64,000 bases of DNA. It comes from Halichondria panicea. Taxonomy: Eukaryota > Porifera > Demospongiae > Suberitida > Halichondriidae. The position numbers and the translations under genes are program-made. The notes under the pieces were generated by a model. The model was not told the DNA's origin. It saw nothing but the letters and a program-made list of their open reading frames with translations, and searched no databases. Shown one piece after another: positions 55,327-64,000 of this stretch; position 1 is the stretch's first letter; each line of letters opens with the position of its first letter. The stretch spans positions 1,228,931 to 1,292,930 of the forward strand of contig NC_087386.1 in assembly GCF_963675165.1 (NCBI RefSeq), written 5' to 3'.

Positions 55327-57140
55327 TACCAGGCCGCCTTTCTCAGCGGCCTGGAATCGAGGCTAAGGTACTAGATTACTGTCCTTTTTCAAGCCTTCAT
55401 ACAGTAATAGACGTTTGACTTGTTTCATCATGACCCATAATTATAGCAGTTGATTGAAGCTTTAAATTAGTACATAATCATGAGTGTGGTAAAAGCTAAC
55501 AGGAAGTGTTCCCTATTGGAGCAAAACACTTTGCACTAATAGGACCAACATGAAAATCCACAACGTTGTGGCCTTCCTTTCAAAACAATATTTTCTGATG
55601 TAACTACTACTACCATATCTTTAACCCCCCCCTTCCTGTACAGGTCCACTGCAAGCCTCCCTCAGTGATCCCATATACCACAGACACAAAGAGGGCAAAC
55701 AGAAACTGGTGAAGAAGATGAGAACAATCGAATGCATCGGCTCTGATTGAAACCCAGTCCCCTGAGTTACCGCAACCTCTTATTTCCACTATACCACTAC
55801 AGCAACTACACAAGTAACTGATACGCAGTCAAGCAGAGACAAACCTACATGTGCGAAAGGGCAGTGCTCCTGAAATGAGTTCAGCCATTGCTAGCCCCTA
55901 CGGCTATAATCGTGGATCCTCCAGTTCTCCCAATTTCCAAATGCAGGCTTCTGGTATACAGGACACACACACACAGTACTCTAACCCATTCTACAACTAT
56001 GGATACCAACACATGACCTACACTAGCAAAGACTTGAAGAGACCTGCTGGACCAAGATCTCCGAAGTTTGCTCAAGATATTCCATTATCCATACCACAAG
56101 TACCACTGAACTATCAAAAGAAACGGCTACCACCACCGCCCAAACCACAGCCCTATACTCGAGAGTACAAGCAACACAGTCGGGAGTGAACAAAAATGAT
56201 CCTCTGTTGCAAAGATTGCCAAGTATTGGAGAATTTAACCCATTTGAGAATATACTGGGAAACGTAGGAATGGAAGATTATGTTAAAAGAAATACAAACA
56301 AAGAGACACCTCTAGTATGATAGGACATGCAGCTTTAGTGAGTGGAGTTATTTGCATTTTCAACCTTTTTATTGCTCGTGTATTCGTCGTGTGGTGCATA
56401 GTTTGTGTTTTCCTTCAATGATGTTATTATTAGGCCCTGTTAAGATGCAATGTGTTCCTGATCAACTGTCCGCCTATAATATATATTAGGCCCGTGTTTC
56501 TGAAATAAGTGCTCAGCTGCCACATGGTGTGTGCATGTTCTACTCTTAATAATTTTCTGCAACCCGCGTCTTTACCTCGAGGACGCACGGTCATGGATAT
56601 AGGCTTGGCAAATTATGCTACAGCGTACTAAAATAATAGGAATAATAAGGAGTTGAATAATAGGGCACTAACATAATTTGACCCTCAGAGCCTGGTAGAG
56701 CTCATTATAGCTAGATATCTATTACTGTACTGTAAACGCTAGCCACTATAGGCAATCATGGATTCAACACTATACAATAGATGTAAAGGAGGCATTTAAG
56801 AAAGAAAACACGTTCAGATAGCAGCAGAGGAGTTTTTGCACAAAACTGACCAGCATAATGATCATGATCTAACCTATTATGCCAGCATAATATGGCAGGG
56901 CCTAGCTGGTACTACATGCACTGGTAAGTACTGATATATATGTACAATAATGTATAGTTGTGTATAATTTATTATATTAAAGGAAGCTAGCCCATATGCA
57001 TCATGCACTAGCTCTTCAGTTCATTCTAGCCACTTGGTATAACTGATTATAAATCATAATACTGCAATGAAATTATTGCAGAGGTACAGTACATTTCAGT
57101 CTCTTGAAATTCACAACTAAAAATGTTTGAGTGCAACTGG

Positions 57141-57470
57141 TTAGTCAAAATAACCTACAATTTGTACAGCGAGTGAAGTCGTTGAGAGTTTGGTTCCAAA
57201 TATGACAAGTCTCGCTGCGCTATCGTATGGTATAGTAGCAGTCCTCACATAGAAGTTGACAGGTTGAGAAGGGTCCAACTTGATATTGATATTGCACTGC
57301 AAAGTAGGATTTACTTTATAATTACCAAGTCCAGCGAGTACTCCAATTAAATGATCCATTCCATTCTCGACAACATGTACTTCAACGAGACAGTCAAAAA
57401 AACAACGGGGACCCAAACTGTCCAAGCAGAGCATTGCACTTGACAAATGTATCTGTCTAGGGAATGTCAC
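57141..57470 (-). CDS. ORF130 (copy nearest SLC44)
   Basis: 109 codons from Met-Thr-Phe-Pro-Arg-Gln. Upstream in frame the reading continues to a TAATAG/GTATTCAACTG acceptor like that of the other copies. It is more diverged than the other copies, consistent with being the oldest. It lies 0.9 kb upstream of the SLC44 start on the opposite strand. Confidence 0.55.
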   Translation of the reverse strand: MTFPRQIHLSSAMLCLDSLGPRCFFDCLVEVHVVENGMDHLIGVLAGLGNYKVNPTLQCNINIKLDPSQPVNFYVRTATIPYDSAARLVIFGTKLSTTSLAVQIVGYFD

Positions 57471-58219
57471 AGTGTACTGTTGATCCTTTTGCAGTTGAAT
57501 ACCTATTATATAATGGTGCCAGAAACATGTGTGTGTTGATTTCAGAAACTGAATTGATGAACTGAATCAGTATACATAGTATTGATTGAATCACGAGTAT
57601 GAATCACAAGTATGATAAACTGAATCAGTATATGTATACGTATAATTATACTGATTTAGTTTCATCATATTATTTGTGTATTTGAGGTCATTATCTCTAC
57701 AAAATACCTTATTAAACACATTTAGGGTAATATAACCTTATAATTATGGTGTAACCCCCAATAAAGGACACCTCCGAATAGCAGAAAAAACCTCCTGCAT
57801 CAGCTTGTCCGTTATTCGCTGTAATTAGCTGTGCGGTTTCACAGCATACTACAAACACTTATCAGCTACTTAGAGCGCCACTATATTGGCACGGTCAACA
57901 CAACTCTTTTATAGGGTCTGGCTTCTATAAATCATGCTTTTAGCCATCAGATAGCCTTCTGTTTCCATTAAGCTTCCATTTTTAAGCTCCCCTCAAATTC
58001 GAACAATTCCAAATTGATTCGCAACATAAGCACAGCTTGCAACATTCATTTAATTGGTGGGAACTTACTCCACATTTTTCCGGGAGATGTTTCCATCGTG
58101 CTAATCTTTTGTTGATCCTGAGCTGAGCTGGTTGCTAGAGTCTATTTGTTCTCCGAATAGGCTCTGATTTTGTCTTGGAGATTTGTCATGACTCGTTTTA
58201 GGGAGGAATGTGTGTGCTT

Positions 58220-58245
58220 TGCGCATGCGCATGCGCAATATAAAA
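58220..58245 (+). promoter_or_regulatory. SLC44 promoter: NRF-1-like sites and TATA box
   Basis: TGCGCATGCGCA (overlapping copies) matches the NRF-1 palindrome. It is followed at 58239 by TATAAAAG, about 105 bp before the ATG. In the pseudogene blocks the equivalents (about 30235 and 47456) have TATAATAG and broken palindromes. Confidence 0.6.
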
Positions 58246-58348
58246 GCATCGCCATCGGAGTGTTACCTCGCACCTGTACCAGCTAGCTGTAGCTCTGCCT
58301 TACTATACTGCACTAGCACTGTACTGTACTCTTCAGAAGATAAAAACA

Positions 58349-58777
58349 ATGAACAGTTTCTTGTGTGGCTGCTGCACTAAGGGTGGTTGCAGGGGAGACC
58401 AAATTGATGATGAAACTCAGGGGATTTACAAAGAGCACGGTACGTACTTCATATCATACGTCTAGGTTCAGTCATATAGGATCGATCGGAGAAATTCAGT
58501 TGTTTAAATACGGATTTAATCTCTTTTTATGCAGGAAAGCCTCTGAAATATGATCCACACTTCAAAGGTCCCATCAATTCAAAAGCGAGGTGAGCACTAC
58601 GATCATGCATCATCGCACTGTAATTTGTCCTCTCTCTCTCTCTCTCAGACGACCCAAAGACCTCCTCTGTCTGACACTATTCGTAGCATTCATTATCGGG
58701 CTCCTAGCCATCGGAATGTATGGTGAGTGGCGATGAAATTTATGTTTCAAATGCGTAGTTAGTAGTCCCCCTCCCCC

Positions 58778-58834
<57 letters not shown>

Positions 58835-58835
58835 A

Positions 58836-58874
<39 letters not shown>

Positions 58875-58887
58875 ACACACGCACGCA

Positions 58888-58930
<43 letters not shown>

Positions 58931-61900
58931 ACACACACACCCACACACACACACACACACCCACACACACACACACACACACACACAGCTTGGGTGATGG
59001 GCCAGCCTCAGCGTTTGGTCTACCCCACTGACTCCCAGGGTAGACTCTGTGGTGTGCATGAAGCCGTGGCTGACAGACCCTTCCTACTCTTCTTTGATCT
59101 GGTCAAGTGTGCTCAGGTGGTCAGCGTGACTGAAGTGCTCAGTGGAGATTTCGATACTTCAGCCATCTTTACCTGTCCCACTCCTCAGGTAAGTTAAGGA
59201 CCATCATTGGGGTATTCAATTTCAACCATTGCAGAAATAGAGATCTGTCTGCTTTCAATACCTGTTTTGGTTACATTGAAATTACAGTCTCATGTTTTCT
59301 GCCATTGTTGAATCTTTCTCGTGAAGTTTGCCTCTACTAAGAATTGGTATGAGTAGAAATGAAATGGGCCGGCCTTGTTTTTGAGCTAACTTTGAGGGTC
59401 TGTAACTTGAGTTAGGATTCTAAAAGATGCATTAATTTTTGTAGTAGCTGTTTGGTACTGTGTGTGCAGGTGTGTGTGAGTGAGTGTCCCACTATGAATG
59501 AGTTTGGAGTGAGGAGCAACCCAGTGTGTGTGGACAGTGTAGACACAACTCCATTCATCAACATCTCCAACATCGACTTCGCCGATGCGGCTAGCTCCGC
59601 AGGAAATGTCGCTGTAAGTTCTTTGCCATTTTCTCTTCAGAATGCCATTATATTTTGCTTGATTCCAGACTCTGTTGGAACTGATCAGGACTGACCAATG
59701 TGCTCCATACTATATAACAAGTACAGCAGGTAAAATACTAGTAATTTCCTTCACTCAGCATTTCATTGAGTCCTTGAACTATCGTTGTATTAATCATGTA
59801 CCTGTATATACACGTTGCAGTTGCCCGGCGATGTATCCCGACCTTTGTGGACCTGGGCGATCAAGCGGCTGACATTTTGTTCAACTCCAGCACTGACCTT
59901 CAGACTCTGGCCAATATGACCTCTGATTTCAGCATAACTGACGTGTTCCTCAATGTGAGTGTGCAGTCCATCGTGGAGGGCCAACTGTGAGTTTGTGGGA
60001 TCGAGCTAGAACACATTTGTATACATGCATGTAGGCCTATTAAAGCTTCATACAGAAGGCCATAGATAAAGGAGAGAGTGATTGGAAACGGAAGTTAAAA
60101 TGTCTACTAATGTGTGAAGGGTATATACTTTCGTTTCCAATCCTTCTCTCCTTTATCCAAAGTGTGTATTTCATGCCTTGGTTGGACTGTACTAGTACTG
60201 GCTTAGTGTGCCTTATCAAATTCAACACACTAAAGGCTGTAGTGTTAACATGTCAGAGTCGTGTAAAGTAGTGGAGACTTCACACTTGATAAGTTATTGT
60301 GTTCTGTATGCAGGACTGAGAATATACTAAATGCAGTGCGAGAGTTTGTTGTGAGCGTGTACCAGGACTTCATAGTGGTCTGGCCAGGCCTCCTCATGTG
60401 AGCACACAAGCATACCATTACTAAATCTCAATACTCCTAGCATGATTGTACAGTATACACGCAGTGTACGACATTTTCATTGCAGGTATTAATGGTATAT
60501 GTACAGCTAGCTGTATACTGTACTCTCTAGCTAGGAGGCTTTGTGTACTGTACTGTGTTGTACTATAAATCACTGTACTGTGTCACTGTACTGCACTGAC
60601 TAGCTAGGAGGCTTTGTGTACTGTACTGTGTTGTACTATAAATCAGTGTACTGTGTCACTGTACTGCACTGACTAGCTAGGAGGCTTTGTGTACTGTACT
60701 GTGTTGTACTATAAATCAGTGTACTGTGTCACTGTACTGCACTGACTAGCTAGGAGGCTTTGTGTACTGTACTGTGTTGTACTATAAATCAGTGTACTGT
60801 GTCACTGTACTGCACTGACTAGCTATTAGGAGGCTTTGTGTACTGTACATTTATTGTACTATAAATTCATACCTCTACACACAGCATGTACAGTATACCT
60901 GCAGCATGCAGTGTACGAAATGTTCATATTTCACGTACAGTTATCATGCCCTCCACGTATACTCACTAGCTAAGAGGACTGTGTTTCTATCCATTGTACA
61001 GTGGTACAGCTAGCATGCCCTCCACGTGTACTCACTAGCTAAGAGGACTGTGTTTCTATCCATTGTACAGTGGCCTGGTTATCATCTTCTCCCTATCCTT
61101 CCTCTACATTGTGTTGCTACGGTGCTTTGCTGGACCTCTAGTGTTCCTGGCTATTGTACTCTCATTGCTGCTCATCACCGCAAGTGAGTGTGTCTGTACT
61201 CCTCCTCTCTCTGGTAGCCTTATCACATCCATTCCTGTCTGTAAAACTCTACCAACCCTACCAGCACTACCCCCATTAATGTTGAGTGCCTTAATTTAGT
61301 TGTACAGTTGCCAAATTAAAAATACTTCATCCATTATTCCACTCTCTTCTTTGCAGTAACTGTTTTCTGCTACTACCAGTTCTATTGCTTCCAAGACACG
61401 GCTAACCTGTTTGACCAGTTTAACGCTGCCACTAACGAGACTATCCTAGACTTCCTCAACACGACCCAGGTCCAGGCAGTGGCCGACCTCATCTGCGCTG
61501 AGACAGATGTTCTTAGAGAGTTCATCAACACTCAGCTGCCATGGTTCGGATATCAGGAGTACACCTGGCTTGCACTAGGTGGGCGTGTTTGCATGGGTGT
61601 GTGTGTGTGGGTGGGCATGAGTATGAGTGTGTGGGTGTGTGTTGAAATGTCAAGTTAGTGTTGCAATGGTACAAGATAGTGGATGCAACAAACATAATAT
61701 GTTTGTCGCATCTAACGTAGCTAGTTACGGCAACCTTATTGGTCCTATAATTTTGAGAATGTGTTTATCACTGCAGGTATTGCTGGCAGTGTGGTGCTAC
61801 TCGTTCTGATCATTCTCCTCATTGTGCTGGCTAAGAAGATCCTGGTCTCCATACAAATCATCAAGGAGGCCAGCAAGTTAGTATATATACATCGTACACA

Positions 61901-64000
61901 TAACCCCCCTGTTCAATATTATTCCCCGATCTCTCTCTAATTATCCAGGGCTGTTGGGGGCGTCCCCTCCTCCGTGTTCTACCCCATTGTGACAGTGGCT
62001 CTACTGATCGGTGTACTCGGCTACTGGGTCATGGTTGCGGTGTATCCTCACTTACAATACACCTACATGCATGTACAGACTACAATACTTTACATATTCA
62101 GTACAGCCTGTATTGTGAGTTCCTTGACCGTTGTGCCCCTAGTTTCCTGGTGACAGCTACTGAGCCGACCTATGCTGTCATCATGAATGGTTCAGTGGTC
62201 GGGGAGCCTGATGGAGTCAATATCTCAGAGTACGGGCTAACACTAGTCACAAATGGGACTGCCTGCGACCCCGCCGTGAGTGCTACTGAATCATGTGTGC
62301 ATCGTGCATTCTTATACATATTGCCAGGCTTTCTGGCATGTGATACTGCTAGTAGAGGCTGTAGTAGTTTTACAGTCTGATACTAGTTATATATCTCTAT
62401 ATACACGTCTTTACTGTTCTTGTACATGTACCTGGTCTGTATACATGATTGTGTGCATTGTGCATTGCTATTGCTCTCAGGCTTTCTTGCTACAATGTGT
62501 AACTGTTTCTTACTAGAGGTCAATTCATAATGATTCGTAGGTCTTTACTGCCACTGTGTTCCGTGATGACCCCAACAGCGGCTACAATACGACCATCTCC
62601 TGTCAGTTTAAGGAATTTTTCACATCTAAGTATGTTCCTCAACTCTGCTGTGCCAGTGTGATTGCACTAATGCATTTGCGTCTGTTTGTATACAGTTTTC
62701 TACTGGCTCTTCAGTTCTACCACGTATTTGGGCTGTTCTGGTTGACCAACTTCGTACTTGCCCTGGGGGAGGTCACTCTGGCCGGAGGGTTTGCTTCCTG
62801 GTACTGGACATTCGACAAAAAGAAGGGCGCGCCTCGATTCGCTCTCATCAGATCATTTGGCAGGGCAGTACTGTAAGTTTGACAAGTAAATCCATGCTTC
62901 ATGATCATCAGTATAAAGTAGATTACCCATCAACTGTACCGTACATGTTCTGCCACACGCTAGTGTTTTGAACCACTGAAACAAAGGCTGTATATACACA
63001 CTGATCGATCTGTGTTCTTTTTTGCACACACTACCGCGTAGTTTCCACTCTGGGTCTATTGCATTTGGAGCTCTACTGATAGCCATCATCCAGATGCTGA
63101 GAGTGCTGTTGGCATATGTACAGAAGAAACTCAAGGGCAAGGCAGGTAAAGTGGCCCAGACACTACTCTGTCTATTGGGAGCGTGTCTCTGGTGCTTCGA
63201 GAAGATACTACGTTACGTGAACAGACAAGCCTACATCGAGGTGAGATCTCTCTGTCGATGTATTAGTGTGATTTTACTGTCGCAATATAGGCACACACTA
63301 TTAGCAGTTTTATGTACTACGGGTAGATCTAAATATCTTTGCAGCACAGGTTATCCTTGCTACTGTTCCTTTCATTATTAGTTACTGACTTTGTTGTTTC
63401 TTTGTTCAGATTGCCATCTATGGCTATGATTTCTGCACTGGAGCATGCACTGCTGTCAAGCTACTCCTCAGGAACATTCTCACGTAAGCAACCGATCGAG
63501 TGTAACAACTGAATTATTGATGTGTGTGTGCTTAATTGGTTGACAGGACTGCCGTGAAGGACGGTATAGTGGCATTCCTCCTGCTGTTTGGTAAAATACT
63601 CATCACAAGTATTGTAGGTATGTAGGTACATGTACATGTATGGTTAATATGCTTACCACCAGGTAGTCCTCTAATGTGGATGTGTGGTTAATATGCTTAC
63701 CACCACGGTAGTCCTCTAATGTGCATGTGTGGTTAATATGCTTACCACCACGGTAGTCCTCTAATGTGCATGTGTGGTTAATATGCTTACGCTTACCACC
63801 ACGGTACTTCTCTAATGTGCATGTGTACACTTTATGCATGTAGGCATACTGGCCTATCTTGGGTTCGCTGACTACCTTGGTGGCAGCAATATACTGTGGC
63901 AGCAGCCTCTCAACTACTACCTGGTGCCTATCATTGTACGTTGTGATCAGACTTCTATCAGTGTTTGTTATTAATCATTCGTCTTTCCCAGGTACTCACT
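58349..64000 (+). CDS. SLC44: SLC44 choline transporter-like protein (3' end outside)
   Basis: Multi-pass plasma or organelle membrane protein of the CTL/SLC44 family (choline and related cation transport). Exons: 58349-58439, 58535-58589, 58649-58722, 58989-59188, 59470-59613, 59669-59729, 59821-59986, 60314-60397, 61071-61183, 61357-61578, 61777-61876, 61949-62041, 62143-62275, 62541-62629, 62696-62872, 63042-63240, 63410-63483, 63547-63617, 63844-63935, 63992 onward. 749 residues are open so far. Landmarks: the [14 protein letters not shown] start region, TM1 ([18 protein letters not shown]), a Cys-rich extracellular loop with [16 protein letters not shown], the [27 protein letters not shown] core, [15 protein letters not shown] and IAIYGYDFC. 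The N-terminal Cys pairs could be acylated. Which SLC44 member it matches is not decidable. Confidence 0.94.
58779..58988. repeat. Long (CA)n tract ending in a splice acceptor
   Basis: About 210 bp of CA with ACCC and ACGC interruptions. The final CAG is the acceptor of SLC44 exon 4 at 58989. Long apparent reading frames on the minus strand here are repeat artefacts. Confidence 0.9.
60064..60159. repeat. Fold-back in SLC44 intron 7
   Basis: GATAAAGGAGAGAGTGATTG and an imperfect inverse (27-bp arms) 40 bp apart. Probably a small MITE. Confidence 0.7.
60528..60890. repeat. 73-bp minisatellite, about five units
   Basis: Unit starts at TAGCTAGGAGGCTTTGTGTA with exact 73-bp spacing at 60528, 60601, 60674, 60747 and 60820; the last unit is diverged. 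It lies in the SLC44 intron before exon 61071. Confidence 0.92.
60942..61070. repeat. 69-bp direct duplication including a 3' splice site
   Basis: The last part of the intron, with its TTGTACAG/TGG acceptor, is present twice (AG at 61001 and 61070). Only the second gives an open frame; the first would add 23 codons including TAG. Confidence 0.85.
63639..63830. repeat. 45-bp minisatellite, about four units
   Basis: Units start TGGTTAATATGCTTACCACC, in the SLC44 intron before exon 63844. The minus-strand frame over it is a repeat artefact. Confidence 0.88.

Larger units (their letters stand above)
48549..56320 (+). pseudogene. DENND1: DENND1 3' fragment, block 4
   Basis: Pieces: 48549-48607 with a 5-nt insertion and stop, 48684-48731, 52643-52666 (followed at once by a MITE), 53114-53215, and a fused exon 55644-56320 with the same deletion as block 3 plus a frameshift near 56150. 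Introns hold the antisense cluster (48.9-52.5 kb) and transposon insertions (53.2-55.4 kb). Not functional. Confidence 0.88.

Noticed and set aside
58610-59059. Long minus-strand frames rich in Cys-Val-Cys-Val
   Set aside because: They are translations of the CA/TG microsatellite and of SLC44 exon 4 in the wrong frame.
60528-60890. Regular 73-bp repeats resembling a CRISPR array
   Set aside because: The units are contiguous with no unique spacers, and the sequence is an animal intron; it is a minisatellite.
63603-63839. Minus-strand repeat protein with [12 protein letters not shown] units
   Set aside because: It is a frame through a 45-bp intronic minisatellite without start context or neighbours.
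1-64000. Transfer RNA, ribosomal RNA or bacterial-type operon signals
   Set aside because: None seen; every supported gene follows eukaryotic exon-intron structure.

Overview
This is eukaryotic, animal-type DNA. Every well supported gene is split into short exons with GT/AG junctions. The three recognisable genes are an hnRNP F/H RNA-binding protein, a DENND1/connecdenn Rab35 GEF and an SLC44 choline-transporter-like protein, all metazoan families. Short introns, AT-rich spacers, many CA/TG microsatellites and numerous small fold-back elements (notably one with TACCGTATAGCG termini) suggest a compact early-branching animal such as a demosponge. That assignment is inference from general character, not from a search.

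Layout. 238-2290: 3' part of an hnRNP F/H gene (+). 2625-15244: a complete DENND1-like gene (+, 19 exons, about 960 residues). 16605-16997: last exon of an unrecognised gene (-), called ORF130 here. 5922-17056 is repeated in tandem as 17057-28442, giving a second DENND1 copy that lacks the first two exons and carries a frameshifting deletion, plus a second ORF130. 27615-30215 returns inverted at 42280-44680. Between and after these arms lie two fragmentary blocks (30.3-35.5 kb and 47.6-57.5 kb). Each begins with the first three exons of SLC44 joined to the 3' half of DENND1; both are pseudogenic on the + strand. 35.5-40.7 kb and 42.9-47.2 kb are transposon-rich: a hAT-like element, several fold-back MITEs and a truncated LINE. 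58349-64000+: an intact SLC44 gene (+), running off the window. The ancestral order was therefore probably hnRNP F/H - DENND1 - ORF130(-) - SLC44.

The least expected content is inside one DENND1 intron, between the 48-nt and 24-nt exons. In all four DENND1 blocks this intron holds a cluster of antisense genes. The largest encodes a His/Pro-rich protein with 21-23-residue repeats, a C-terminal RING-like motif that lacks the usual zinc-binding His, and a TRAF-type zinc finger. The others are short and basic, and several share a Ser-Glu-Ala-Ile-Arg-Glu-like start. Most have a good TATA box 30-80 bp upstream. These antisense frames are mostly intact even where the host DENND1 copy is dead. The cluster has also duplicated locally, carrying along degenerate copies of the host exon and of RING-gene tails. 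This nested, fast-changing family is the best candidate for something undescribed.
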